Origin: Nocardioides dokdonensis FR1436
Lineage (GTDB): Bacteria > Actinomycetota > Actinomycetes > Propionibacteriales > Nocardioidaceae
Direction of reading: 5' to 3'
Assembly: GCF_001653335.1 (NCBI RefSeq)
Contig: NZ_CP015079.1
Span: forward strand, 2,790,001 to 2,854,000
DNA length: 64,000 bases
Part shown: positions 47,447-55,956 of the stretch, in pieces
How positions within the stretch are numbered: position 1 is the first letter of the stretch
How the letters are laid out: each line of letters starts with the position of its first letter
Made by a program: the position numbers and the translations under genes
Notes under the pieces: generated by a model
What the model was told of the DNA's origin: nothing
Database searches by the model: none
Seen by the model: the letters and a program-made list of their open reading frames with translations, nothing else

Positions 47447-48708
47447 GGCGTCACCTGCGCGACGGGCGAGGGACGGCGACCCGAACGGCCGACCGCGCCG
47501 AGCTCCTGCCACCGGGTGTCGAGCCGGTCGTGCGGTCCGAGCGTCGCCACCCGCCAGCCCTGCTGGGCCAGCACCGCGGTCGAGGCCGGGCCGGGGTCGC
47601 CGACCCACGCGTCCACGTCGAGCGCCAGGGCCAGGGCGCTGCCCTGGTGCGAGAGCATCCGTCGCAGCACCGGCGCATCGTGGTGCTGCACGGCCCCGAG
47701 GACCGCGACCAGCAGACCGCCACGGCCCGACTCGCCGAGCCAGGCCGTGTCCAGGCGGGGCGCCTCGTGCGCGTGCAGCACGGCCAGCGACTCCAGGAGC
47801 GGAGCAGCGCTCGGGTCGCCGCCGCGCTCGTGCCACGCCTGGGAGCGGTCCTCCCCGGCGGCGGTGACCAGGCGGACGGCGTACCCGCGTCGGGTCAGGT
47901 GCACCGCGACGGAGGCGGCTGCGACGACAGCGGTCTCCAGCGAGGACGCGATGCCCTGCCCGCGGTGCGCGACCGCGCGGTTGTCGATGAAGACGGTGGC
48001 TCGGGAGTGCCAGGGCTGCTCCTCGCGACGCACCATCAGCTCGCCCGTGCGGGCCGAGCTGGGCCAGTGCACGCGGCGAAGGTCGTCGCCGCGGTGGTAC
48101 TCGCGCACCGTGACGTCCTCGGCGCTGCCGATCGCGAACGCCCGCGGTCGGTTCTCGCCCGACCCGCTCTCGGATCCGCCGAGCGTGATGGGGGGCAGCG
48201 CGACGGTGCGCGGGGTGACGGTGAGGACCGAGGTGGTGTGGAAGGCGCGGCCGAGCTCGACGAGGCCGAAGGGGTCGCTCACCCGCACCGTCATCGGGCC
48301 CACCTCGAAGCGGCCGCGCACGTCGGAGCGGACCTGGTAGGCGACCTGGCGGTGCCAGCCGTGGCCGATGCCCTCGAGGACGAAGCGGGGGCGGGTGCCC
48401 AGGACGTAGGGCACGTGGTCCTCGAGCAGCAGCACCCCGCTCGGGGTGCGGCCCTCGTTGCTCAGCGACAGCGTCACCCGCGCCTGCTGGCCCGCGGCGA
48501 CGAGCGGGGGAGCGACGGTGCGCACCAGCGCCAGCCGGTAGCGGCTGCGCCCCAGCACCAGGGCCGTGACCAGCGGCAGTGCGAGCACCAGCACCCCCAC
48601 CCGGGTCAGGGCGGGCTGGCCGAGCAGGACGGCGCAGACCACCGCGGTGACGCCGGCGGCGATGAACGCCCGCCCCCGCACCGTCAGCCCGGCCAGCGCC
48701 TCGCGCAC
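47443..48708 (-). CDS. DUF58 domain protein (vWA-like)
   Basis: A 421-residue protein with two N-terminal spans (FIAAGVTAVVCAVLLGQPAL and GVLVLALPLVTALVLG), then a beta-rich part and the DUF58 core EDVTVREYHRGDDLRRVHWPSSARTGELMVRREEQPW, followed by a von Willebrand A-like fold with ATVFIDNRA in place of a full MIDAS. It is expected to work with the MoxR ATPase upstream. GTG 48708 is preceded by GAGGAG at 6 bases. The gap to moxR is 10 bases. Confidence 0.9.
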   Translation of the reverse strand: MREALAGLTVRGRAFIAAGVTAVVCAVLLGQPALTRVGVLVLALPLVTALVLGRSRYRLALVRTVAPPLVAAGQQARVTLSLSNEGRTPSGVLLLEDHVPYVLGTRPRFVLEGIGHGWHRQVAYQVRSDVRGRFEVGPMTVRVSDPFGLVELGRAFHTTSVLTVTPRTVALPPITLGGSESGSGENRPRAFAIGSAEDVTVREYHRGDDLRRVHWPSSARTGELMVRREEQPWHSRATVFIDNRAVAHRGQGIASSLETAVVAAASVAVHLTRRGYAVRLVTAAGEDRSQAWHERGGDPSAAPLLESLAVLHAHEAPRLDTAWLGESGRGGLLVAVLGAVQHHDAPVLRRMLSHQGSALALALDVDAWVGDPGPASTAVLAQQGWRVATLGPHDRLDTRWQELGAVGRSGRRPSPVAQVTP

Positions 48709-48718
48709 CTGCCGCTCC

Positions 48719-49696
48719 TCAGCTGTGGGTGCCGTCGGGCACCGGCACGGCGGCGACCAGGCGTTCGAGGATGTCGCCGGTCGAGCGTCCGTTCATCGAC
48801 GCCTCCACGCTCGGCAGCAGCCGGTGGGTCAGCACCCGGGGCGCCAGCTCGCGCACGTCGTCGGGCAGCACGTAGTCGCGCCCGTGCAGGGCGGCGTACG
48901 CCTTGGCGGCGCGCACGAGGTGGAGGGTGGCGCGCGGTGAGGCGCCCAGCACCAGCTCGTCGGTGCGCCGCGTGCTCGAGGTGAGCGCGACGGTGTAGCG
49001 GCGCACCGCCTCGGCGACGTAGACCTGCTGGACGATCGCGGTGAGCTTGCGGATCTCGGCGGCGTCGGTGACGTGCTCGAGGTCGTCGAGGGGGCTGCCC
49101 TCGGTGTGGCCGGCGATCATCGCCAGCTCGGCGGCCTCGACGGGGTAGCCCATCGAGGTGCGCACCATGAAGCGGTCGCGCTGGGCCTCGGGCAGGGCGT
49201 AGGTGCCCTCCATCTCGACGGGGTTCTGGGTGGCGATGACCATGAACGGCGTCTCGAGCTGGTAGGTCGCGTTGTCGACGGTGACCTGACGCTCCTCCAT
49301 GCACTCCAGGAGCGCCGACTGGGTCTTCGGCGAGGCGCGGTTGATCTCGTCGCCGACCACGATGTTGGCGAAGACCCCACCGGGCCGGAACTCGAACTGC
49401 CGGGTGTCCTGGTTGAACACCGACACGCCCGTCACGTCCGAGGGCAGCAGGTCGGGGGTGAACTGGATGCGACGCACGGTGCTGTCGATCGAGCGGGCCA
49501 GGGCCTTGCTGAGCATGGTCTTGCCCACCCCCGGCACGTCCTCGATGAGCAGGTGCCCCTCGGCCAGCAGCACCACGAGGGCGGACGAGACGACCTCGGG
49601 CTTGCCCTCGATGACCCGTTCCACGTTGCTGCGCACGCGTCCCATGACGCGCGCCAACGTCTCGAGGTCGGCGCCTCCTGCGGTCGGAGATCCCAC
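48719..49696 (-). CDS. MoxR-family AAA+ ATPase
   Basis: A 325-residue AAA+ chaperone-like ATPase. Walker A is EDVPGVGKTMLSKALA, Walker B VVGDEINRASPKTQSALLE, sensor 1 VIATQNPVEMEGTYALPEAQRDRF, and the lid domain includes GASPRATLHLVRAAKAYAA. It probably remodels or assembles the vWA-type DUF58 partner. GTG 49696 follows AAGGGA. Transcription starts in the 245-base gap shared with the divergent mraZ gene. Confidence 0.92.
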   Translation of the reverse strand: MGSPTAGGADLETLARVMGRVRSNVERVIEGKPEVVSSALVVLLAEGHLLIEDVPGVGKTMLSKALARSIDSTVRRIQFTPDLLPSDVTGVSVFNQDTRQFEFRPGGVFANIVVGDEINRASPKTQSALLECMEERQVTVDNATYQLETPFMVIATQNPVEMEGTYALPEAQRDRFMVRTSMGYPVEAAELAMIAGHTEGSPLDDLEHVTDAAEIRKLTAIVQQVYVAEAVRRYTVALTSSTRRTDELVLGASPRATLHLVRAAKAYAALHGRDYVLPDDVRELAPRVLTHRLLPSVEASMNGRSTGDILERLVAAVPVPDGTHS

Positions 49697-49855
49697 GAGC
49701 GGTCCCTTCAGCTGGTGCCGGGGCTCCGGCAGTGCTTCTCAACCGTATGTCGTCACGGCAACCGCTGGCGACAAGGCGGGCGGAGCGTCGGGTGGACACG
49801 GGGACGGGGGAGCGGGGGGCGGACGGGGGCGCGTGGGGGTGGAAGGGGGTGAATA

Positions 49856-49900
49856 GTGGTTGACGGTGGAGGGTTGTGGAGTAGAGTGGTGGAAAGTGGA
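49856..49900 (+). promoter_or_regulatory. MraZ operator: five GTGG boxes at 10-bp spacing
   Basis: GTGG occurs at 49856, 49866, 49876, 49886 and 49896, one per helical turn, mostly as GTGGA or GTGGT. MraZ is known to bind direct GTGG-type repeats at this spacing in its own promoter. The array starts at the -35 box and ends past the predicted transcript start, so autorepression is expected. Confidence 0.75.
49860..49887 (+). promoter_or_regulatory. mraZ promoter (TTGACG - 16 bp - TAGAGT)
   Basis: A -35 hexamer TTGACG (49860-49865) and -10 hexamer TAGAGT (49882-49887) are 16 bases apart. The transcript would start near 49894, about 48 bases before mraZ. The promoter is fully overlapped by the phased GTGG boxes. 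Confidence 0.6.
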
Positions 49901-49941
49901 GCGAGTGACCGTCCTGGCCCTCGTCGACGTGGAGGTGCGAT

Positions 49942-50367
49942 GTGTTCTTCATGGGCACCTACACCCCCAAGGTCGACGAGAAGGGGCGTCTCTTCCTCCC
50001 GGCCAAGTTCAGGGACTCGCTGTCGGAGGGACTCGTGATCACGCAAGGACAGGAGAACTGCCTGACCGTGTGGCCCGAGGCGACCTTCATGGCCGAGGCC
50101 AAGCGGGCCCAGGAGACGCCGATGACGAACAAGGACGCACGCGACTACCGCCGCGTCCTGTTCGCCGGGGCGGAGCAGGGCACGCCCGACAAGCAGGGCC
50201 GGATCGGCATCCCGCCGATCCTGCGGGCCAGTGCAGGCATCGAGCGCGACGTGGTCGTGGCCGGTGTGGGTGACCGGGTCGAGATCTGGAACCCCGAGCG
50301 CTGGGCCGAGTACTCCAGCGGCGCCCAGGCCAAGTTCGCCGAGCTCGACGAGGCACCGCCGCTCTGA
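49942..50367 (+). CDS. mraZ: Transcriptional regulator MraZ
   Basis: A 141-residue AbrB-like ring-forming DNA-binding protein, first gene of the division and cell wall cluster. Two SpoVT/AbrB repeats are visible: YTPKVDEKGRLFLPAKFRDSL with the DXXGR motif (DEKGR) and GTPDKQGRIGIPPILRASAG (DKQGR). GTG 49942 is preceded by GGAGG at 6 bases (49931-49935). Its operator array lies just upstream. It is followed by an unusual 266-base gap before the next gene. Confidence 0.94.
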   Translation: MFFMGTYTPKVDEKGRLFLPAKFRDSLSEGLVITQGQENCLTVWPEATFMAEAKRAQETPMTNKDARDYRRVLFAGAEQGTPDKQGRIGIPPILRASAGIERDVVVAGVGDRVEIWNPERWAEYSSGAQAKFAELDEAPPL

Positions 50368-50443
50368 GCACCACCCCACGGCTCCCCACAACTGAACAGC
50401 GATCCGCAGGGCCCGGTCTCGGCCCGCTCCCCACCCCGTCTTC

Positions 50444-50504
50444 TGGGACACCTTCCCCGGCCCCAGACGACTACCGGCTCTGAGGCACCTTCCCCGGTCC
50501 CAGA
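50444..50504 (+). repeat. Pair of 19-bp direct repeats, each able to form a TCTGGG/CCCAGA hairpin
   Basis: CACCTTCCCCGG(C/T)CCCAGA occurs at 50449-50467 and 50486-50504, differing at one base and 37 bases apart. In the first copy TCTGGG just upstream pairs with CCCAGA at its end; the second copy has TCTGAGG in the same place. This could be a tandem terminator or processing signal after mraZ. Confidence 0.5.
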
Positions 50505-50558
50505 ACCCCTTGAACCACCGGCGAGCGGGCAGGGACCAGACCTTGCGGATCGATCTCC

Positions 50559-50591
50559 TCCACCCACGCTCCACCCACGCTCCACCTACCC
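50559..50591 (-). repeat. Three 11-bp repeats carrying GTGG boxes on the reverse strand
   Basis: TCCACCCACGC is repeated at 50559-50569 and 50570-50580, with a partial third copy (TCCACCTACCC) from 50581. On the reverse strand each unit reads GCGTGGGTGGA, that is GTGG/GGTGGA boxes like those of the mraZ operator, but at 11-bp steps. They lie 43 bases before the 60-codon ORF and could be a second MraZ site or a promoter element of the rsmH operon. Confidence 0.55.
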
Positions 50592-50633
50592 AGCAGCACG
50601 ACCAGGCAGCAATCTCCCGATGGGGTCGAGACC

Positions 50634-50816
50634 ATGAGCAGCATCCAGGTGAACGGACTGACCGGCAGCGCCCCCGGCGCCCGGTCCGCCCCGGGCGCCC
50701 CGTTGCCGCGGGTGCGCCACCAGGCCCAGGACGCCCTGCGGCTGATGGCCTTCTCGGCCGTCATGTCGCTCAGCGCAGCGATCGCCTTCACGCTCCTGAC
50801 GAGCCTGGGCCGCTGA
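50634..50816 (+). CDS. Small (60-residue) membrane protein between mraZ and rsmH
   Basis: [20 protein letters not shown] begins a 60-residue protein whose second half ([26 protein letters not shown]) forms one membrane span. The ORF keeps the local GC-rich third-position bias, ends one base before the rsmH start codon, and ATG 50634 follows GGGG-TCGAG. These points support a real gene coupled to rsmH. I recognise no family; by position it could act in cell division. Confidence 0.62.
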   Translation: MSSIQVNGLTGSAPGARSAPGAPLPRVRHQAQDALRLMAFSAVMSLSAAIAFTLLTSLGR

Positions 50817-50817
50817 G

Positions 50818-51798
50818 GTGGCCCGCCCCTCGCACGTCCCGGTGCTCCTCGACCGGGTCGTGGCGCTGCTCAGCCCCGCCCTCGACCGGCCCGGGTCGGT
50901 GCTCGTCGACTGCACGCTCGGACTCGGTGGGCACACCGAGGCCGTCCTCGAGCGCCTCGGGCAGGCCCGCGTCATCGGCATCGACCGCGACCCCGCCGCC
51001 CTCGACCTCGCCGGTCAGCGCCTGGCGGCGTACGGCGACCGGTTCACGGCCGTGCACGCGGTCTACGACGAGATCCCCGAGGTCCTCGACGACCTCGGCC
51101 TCGACCACGTCGACGCGATCTTCTTCGACCTCGGTGTCTCCTCGATGCAGCTCGACGTGCGCGAGCGCGGCTTCGCCTACGCCGAGGACGCCCCGCTCGA
51201 CATGCGGATGGGCAGCACCGGCCCCACGGCCGCCGACGTCCTCAACACCTACTCTGCCCCCGAGCTGACCCGGGTGCTGCGCGACTACGGCGAGGAGAAG
51301 TTCGCCCGCAAGATCGCCGGTGCCGTCGTGCGCCGCCGCGAGAGCGAGCCGTTCACCACCTCGGCGGCCCTCGTCGAGCTGCTGTACGCCGAGATCCCGG
51401 CGCCCGCGCGACGTACCGGCGGGCACCCGGCCAAGCGCACCTTCCAGGCGTTGCGCATGGAGGTCAACGACGAGCTCGCCGTGCTGCGCCGCGCGCTCCC
51501 GGCGGCCATCGACGCGATCGGGGTCGGTGGCCGCGTGGTCGTCGAGTCCTACCACTCCCTCGAGGACCGCCTGGTCAAGCAGGCCTTCACCGCCGCCACC
51601 CGGTCCGAGGTCCCCGAGGACCTGCCGTTCGTTCCCGAGGGCAGCGAGCCGGCCCTGCGCCTGGTGACCCGAGGTTCCGAGAAGGCCGACGCCTCCGAGA
51701 TCGAGGCCAACCCCCGCGCAGCATCGGTGCGCCTGCGCGCCGTCGAGCGCGTGCGACCCACCACCCCCACCGCCACCGGAAGGCGAGCAGCCCGATGA
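50818..51798 (+). CDS. rsmH: 16S rRNA (cytosine(1402)-N(4))-methyltransferase
   Basis: A 326-residue SAM methyltransferase (MraW/RsmH) modifying C1402 in the ribosomal P site. [29 protein letters not shown] (SAM motif), [47 protein letters not shown] and [13 protein letters not shown] are the family blocks in order. GTG 50818 begins 1 base after the small ORF. Its stop overlaps ftsL (ATGA), as usual in dcw clusters. Confidence 0.95.
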   Translation: MARPSHVPVLLDRVVALLSPALDRPGSVLVDCTLGLGGHTEAVLERLGQARVIGIDRDPAALDLAGQRLAAYGDRFTAVHAVYDEIPEVLDDLGLDHVDAIFFDLGVSSMQLDVRERGFAYAEDAPLDMRMGSTGPTAADVLNTYSAPELTRVLRDYGEEKFARKIAGAVVRRRESEPFTTSAALVELLYAEIPAPARRTGGHPAKRTFQALRMEVNDELAVLRRALPAAIDAIGVGGRVVVESYHSLEDRLVKQAFTAATRSEVPEDLPFVPEGSEPALRLVTRGSEKADASEIEANPRAASVRLRAVERVRPTTPTATGRRAAR

Positions 51799-52418
51799 GC
51801 AGTCTCTACAGCACCCAGGGGCCCGCGCGGAGCCGGATGCCCCGCATCGCCGGCGCCGCGGTCGAGCGGGCCCGCCTCACGGTGGTGCCGGTCGCCCGGA
51901 CCCGCGCCGCCAAGGTGCCCTTCGTGACCCTGGTGACCGTCCTGCTCCTCGGTGGGGTGGTCGGCCTGTTGCTGTTCAACACCTCGATGCAGCAGTCGGC
52001 CTTCACCGCGACCGCGCTCGAGCAGCGTGCCACCGTGCTGTCGGCGCGCCAGGAGGCGCTCTCCACCAAGCTCGAGCGGCTCCGCGAGCCGCAGGAGATC
52101 GCCCGCCGTGCCCAGAAGATGGGCATGCAGGTGCCCGCCGCACCGCTGTTCCTCGACCTCGCCGACGGGTCGGTCTCCGGCGACCCCAGCGGCGCGACCA
52201 CCGGCGCCGCGCTCCCGCTCGACCCGCTGCCCCCGGCCCGGCCCTCGCAGCTCGACCCGCCCGCGGTCGTGGTGACCCCGCCCGAGGGCGTGCTGGCCGA
52301 TGCGCGTGGCAACCGGGACGGCGACGGTGCTGGGGGTAGGAACAGCGACAAGCAGGACAAGCAGGACAAGAACAAGAAGTCGGACAAGAAGAAGCAGAGC
52401 CAGGGCCCGGACGCCTGA
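51795..52418 (+). CDS. ftsL: Cell division protein FtsL-like, with long charged tail
   Basis: A 207-residue bitopic division protein. One span ([21 protein letters not shown], about 42-62) is followed by the leucine-zipper-like outer coil [43 protein letters not shown]. It is nearly twice the usual FtsL length: after the coil comes a Pro-rich stretch and then a Lys/Asp/Gln repeat ([16 protein letters not shown]) whose codons are much poorer in GC than the rest. Position between rsmH and ftsI fixes the identity. It should recruit FtsI/FtsW with FtsQ. Confidence 0.85.
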   Translation: MSSLYSTQGPARSRMPRIAGAAVERARLTVVPVARTRAAKVPFVTLVTVLLLGGVVGLLLFNTSMQQSAFTATALEQRATVLSARQEALSTKLERLREPQEIARRAQKMGMQVPAAPLFLDLADGSVSGDPSGATTGAALPLDPLPPARPSQLDPPAVVVTPPEGVLADARGNRDGDGAGGRNSDKQDKQDKNKKSDKKKQSQGPDA

Positions 52419-52473
52419 CCCACCGCCCCACCCCCCACCAGCACACCCAGCAGCCAGCACCCGAAGGAGCCTC

Positions 52474-54285
52474 GTGCCGACCACGCAGCCGTCGCCGAGC
52501 AGGGCCAGCACCATCCGCCGCGGGCACCCGCACGTCCGGCTGCGGGTCGGGTTCGTGCTGATCGCGATGGTGCTCTCGCTCTTCGCCGCGCGCCTGGTCC
52601 AGCTGCAGGGCATCGACCCCAAGGCCTACGCCGAGATGGCGGCCGCCGAGGGGCTGGAGGAGGTCGTGCTGCCCGCTGAGCGGGGTGCGATCCTCGACCG
52701 CTTCGGTGAGCCGCTGGCCGAGTCGGCGGACGGGTTGATGGTCGTGGCCGACCCGGCGCTGGTGAACACCGACGAGGAGGGCCGCGAGGTCGACCGGGCC
52801 CCCGAGGTGGCCAAGCTGCTCTCGTCCAAGCTCGACGTCGACTACTTCACCCTGCTGAAGCGGCTGCGCACCGAGAGCCGGTTCCAGTACGTCGCCCGGG
52901 GCGTGCCCGCGGCGCAGGCCACCAAGGCGGTGGCCCGGGCCCGCGAGCTGGGCTACCAGGGCCTGTCCACCCATCGCGACCCGGTGCGCCAGTACCCCGC
53001 CGACGACGTGGCCGCCAACCTGGTCGGATTCCTGGGCACCCCGCTGGCCGACGGCACCCCGCAGCCGCTGGCCGGGTTCGAGCGCTCCTTCGACGGGCTG
53101 CTCTCCGGCACCGACGGCTCGGCGACCTTCGCCTCGGCCGCGGGCAACAAGGTCCCGCTGGGGGAGTCCACCGTCGTGGAGGCCCGTGACGGTCAGGACC
53201 TCACGACCACCATCGACCGCGAGCTGCAGTGGTACGCCCAGCGGGTGCTGCGCCAGACGGTGCAGCAGGCCCGCGGCGACTCCGGCGTCGCGGTCGTGCT
53301 GGACTCGCGCACCGGTGAGGTGCTGGCGCTGGCCGACCACCCGACGTTCGACGCGAACGCGCCGCTGGAGTCCGACGAGGCCGACCTCGGCTCGCGCGCG
53401 GTGAGCGACGTCTACGAGCCGGGCTCGGTCTCCAAGGTGCTGACCCTCTCCGCCCTCATCGACGCCGGGAAGGTCACTCCGCGCACCCGGCTGACGGTCC
53501 CGGGCTCGCTGGCCCGCCAGGACCGGACCATCGGCGACTGGTTCCCCCACGACACGATCCGGCTGACCCTGGCCGGGGTGCTGGCCAAGTCCTCCAACAT
53601 CGGCACGGTGCTCGCCTCCGACAAGTTCGACGACGGCCAGATGCGCCGCTACCTGGCGGCCTTCGGGCTCGGCTCGGCCACCGGCGCCGGCGTCCGCGGC
53701 GAGTCCGCCGGCATCCTGCCGGACCCCTCGCTGTGGACCAGCCAGACCCAGGACCGCATCGCCTTCGGCCAGTCGGTCTCGGTCAACGCGCTGCAGATGA
53801 CGGCCGCGGTCAACGCGATCGCCAACGACGGCGTCCGGATCGACCCGAGCCTGGTGCTCGGCAGTGCGACCACCGACTCCGGCGAGCAGATCGGCACCGA
53901 CCAGGCCACCACCAGCCAGGTCATCAGCTCCGACGCCGCGCGCAAGACGGCGCTGATGATGGAGCGGGTCGTCGACCCCGAGGCCGGCGTCGCCCCGGGC
54001 GCGCAGGTGCCCGGCTACCGCGTCGCCGGCAAGACCGGCACCGCGCAGCGCGCCAACTCCGAGTGCGGCTGCTACGACGGCACCTTCACGGTCTCCTTCG
54101 CCGGCTTCGCCCCCGCCGACGACCCGCGCTTCACCGTCTACGTCGTGGTCCAGAACCCCCGCAACGGTGGCGGCGGTGGGTCGGTCGCCGGCCCCGCGTT
54201 CGCCAAGATCACCGGGTACGCGCTGCGTCGCTACGCGGTGCCCCCCACCGGCACCCCCGCCTCGGACCTCCCTGTCGAGTGGTGA
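52474..54285 (+). CDS. ftsI: Penicillin-binding protein 3, septal transpeptidase FtsI
   Basis: A 603-residue class B PBP that crosslinks septal peptidoglycan. One N-terminal span (VGFVLIAMVLSLFAARLVQL) leads to the dimerisation domain (LPAERGAILDRFGEPLAES) and the transpeptidase domain: active-site SVSK at about 318-321, SSN at about 372 and KTGTA at about 519. GTG 52474 is preceded by AAGGAG at 4 bases. Its TGA stop (54283-54285) is the first three bases of a 22-bp repeat array. Confidence 0.95.
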   Translation: MPTTQPSPSRASTIRRGHPHVRLRVGFVLIAMVLSLFAARLVQLQGIDPKAYAEMAAAEGLEEVVLPAERGAILDRFGEPLAESADGLMVVADPALVNTDEEGREVDRAPEVAKLLSSKLDVDYFTLLKRLRTESRFQYVARGVPAAQATKAVARARELGYQGLSTHRDPVRQYPADDVAANLVGFLGTPLADGTPQPLAGFERSFDGLLSGTDGSATFASAAGNKVPLGESTVVEARDGQDLTTTIDRELQWYAQRVLRQTVQQARGDSGVAVVLDSRTGEVLALADHPTFDANAPLESDEADLGSRAVSDVYEPGSVSKVLTLSALIDAGKVTPRTRLTVPGSLARQDRTIGDWFPHDTIRLTLAGVLAKSSNIGTVLASDKFDDGQMRRYLAAFGLGSATGAGVRGESAGILPDPSLWTSQTQDRIAFGQSVSVNALQMTAAVNAIANDGVRIDPSLVLGSATTDSGEQIGTDQATTSQVISSDAARKTALMMERVVDPEAGVAPGAQVPGYRVAGKTGTAQRANSECGCYDGTFTVSFAGFAPADDPRFTVYVVVQNPRNGGGGGSVAGPAFAKITGYALRRYAVPPTGTPASDLPVEW

Positions 54286-54348
54286 CCCGGCCCAGATATC
54301 GCGCTGACCCGGCCCAGATATCGCGCTGACCCGGCCCACATGTCGCGC
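54283..54348 (+). repeat. 22-bp repeat array, locus B (three tandem forward units)
   Basis: Units at 54283-54304 and 54305-54326 are identical (tgacccggcccagatatc + gcgc); the third at 54327-54348 differs at two bases (acatgt for agatat). The array starts exactly at the ftsI stop codon and ends 3 bases before the murE -10 box. Confidence 0.9.
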
Positions 54349-54351
54349 TGC

Positions 54352-54357
54352 TAGCCT
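54352..54357 (+). promoter_or_regulatory. -10 box TAGCCT, leaderless promoter of murE
   Basis: TAGCCT ends 6 bases before ATG 54364, directly after the repeat array. murE and the genes behind it can thus be read apart from ftsI. Confidence 0.55.
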
Positions 54358-54363
54358 CCCGGC

Positions 54364-55956
54364 ATGCCTCGCCCCGACGTCCCGGCAACCCGTCCCGCTG
54401 ACCCTCCCCGCACCCCGGTGGGCGAGCTGGTCGGATGGGCCCGCCAGGCGCTGGCCATGGTCGAGCACCGAGGCGCCGACCCCGTCCTGAGCGGGGTCAG
54501 CCTCAGCAGCCAGCGCATCCGCGCCGGCGACCTGTACGCCGCCCTGCCGGGCGCCCGGGCGCACGGCGCCGACTTCGCCACGGACGCGCTCGAGGCCGGT
54601 GCGGTCGCGGTGCTGACCGACCCCGCGGGCGCGGAGCGGGTGCCGGCCGGCGTACCGCTGCTGGTGACCGAGGACCCGCGACGGATCCTGGGCCGCCTCA
54701 GCGCCCGGGTCTACGGCAACCCGGCGGAGAAGCTGACGATGATCGGGGTGACCGGCACCCAGGGCAAGACGACCACCACCCGCCTGCTCGAGGGCGGTCT
54801 GGTCGAGGCGGGGCTGGTCGGGGCGGTCATCGGCACGGTCGGCACCCGGGTGGCCGGCCGCGACGTCGTGACCTCGCTGACGACACCGGAGGCGCCCGAC
54901 CTGCACGGCTTGTTCGCGGTGATGGTCGAGCAGGGCGTCGACGTGTGTGCGATGGAGGTCTCCAGCCACGCGCTGGTGCTGGGACGGGTGGACGGGGTGG
55001 TCTTCGACCTCGCCGTGTTCTTGAACCTCGGGCGCGACCACCTCGACTTCCACGACACCGTCGAGGAGTACTACGCGGCCAAGGCATCGCTCTTCACCCC
55101 GGAGCGCGCCCGGCGCGCCCTGGTCAACCTCGACGACGAGCACGGGCGGCGCCTGGCGCAGGAGACCACGCTGCCGGTCGCGACCTTCTCCACCACCGGC
55201 GCCCCGGCCGACTGGGGCGTCACCGAGATCGCCGCCTCACCCAGCCGCACCGACTTCCGGGTCCTGGGCCCGGCCCACCGCGCCTTCGTCGCGGGGGTGC
55301 CGCTCGCGGGCTCCTTCAACGTCTCCAACGCACTCGCGGCGGTCGCCGCGGTGGGGGAGTCCGGGGCCGGTGACGCCGATCCGCTCGACGTCGCGGCCCA
55401 GGTCGCCGCCGGCATCAGCGGGCTCCCCGGCGTTCCCGGGCGCCTGGAGAGCGTCGAGGCCGGCCAGGACTTCGAGATCGTCGTCGACTACGCCCACAAG
55501 CCCGACGCGGTCGAGGCCGCGCTGGGGGCGCTGCGCCCGCTGACCGCGCAGCAGCTGGTCCTGGTCATCGGTGCCGGAGGTGACCGCGACACCGGCAAGC
55601 GAGCGGTGATGGGCGAGATCGGTGCCCGCCTGGCCGACGTCATCGTCGTCACCGACGACAACCCCCGCACCGAGGACCCCGCAGCCATCCGGGCGGCCGT
55701 GCTCGAGGGAGCCGGACAGGTGCCGGAGGCCGCGAGGGCCGAGGTGCTCGAGGTGGGCGACCGACGGGCCGCGATCGAGGCCGCGCTGCGCCGGGCCGGC
55801 ACGGGCGACATCGTTCTCGTGGCCGGCAAGGGTCACGAGTCGGGCCAGGAGGTGGCCGGCGTGGTGCACCCCTTCGACGACCGCCTGGTCTGCGCCGAGC
55901 TCGTGCGCACCCTCGGCCTCGGCGCCGGGCTCGTCGGCGAGGCGTCCTCGGGGTGA
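54364..55956 (+). CDS. murE: UDP-N-acetylmuramoyl-tripeptide synthase MurE
   Basis: A 530-residue Mur ligase adding the third stem residue. GVTGTQGKTTTTRLLEG is the ATP loop, TTPEAPDL and AMEVSSHALVLGRV the substrate blocks, VFLNLGRDHLDFH the Mg region. DNPRTEDP near the C-terminus is the motif for diaminopimelate (Lys-type enzymes differ here), as expected for Nocardioides-type DAP walls; GKGHESGQEV is the carboxyl-end signature. Its stop is overlapped by GTGATC of a five-codon mini-ORF, where murF would normally begin. Confidence 0.94.
   Translation: MPRPDVPATRPADPPRTPVGELVGWARQALAMVEHRGADPVLSGVSLSSQRIRAGDLYAALPGARAHGADFATDALEAGAVAVLTDPAGAERVPAGVPLLVTEDPRRILGRLSARVYGNPAEKLTMIGVTGTQGKTTTTRLLEGGLVEAGLVGAVIGTVGTRVAGRDVVTSLTTPEAPDLHGLFAVMVEQGVDVCAMEVSSHALVLGRVDGVVFDLAVFLNLGRDHLDFHDTVEEYYAAKASLFTPERARRALVNLDDEHGRRLAQETTLPVATFSTTGAPADWGVTEIAASPSRTDFRVLGPAHRAFVAGVPLAGSFNVSNALAAVAAVGESGAGDADPLDVAAQVAAGISGLPGVPGRLESVEAGQDFEIVVDYAHKPDAVEAALGALRPLTAQQLVLVIGAGGDRDTGKRAVMGEIGARLADVIVVTDDNPRTEDPAAIRAAVLEGAGQVPEAARAEVLEVGDRRAAIEAALRRAGTGDIVLVAGKGHESGQEVAGVVHPFDDRLVCAELVRTLGLGAGLVGEASSG

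Noticed and set aside
54283-54348. CRISPR array
   Set aside because: The 22-bp units are directly abutting with no unique spacers, there are only three, and no cas genes are near.
52003-55143. A 1046-codon open frame antisense to ftsL-ftsI-murE
   Set aside because: It crosses three genuine genes and the repeat array, and has no recognisable domain; stops are rare by composition.
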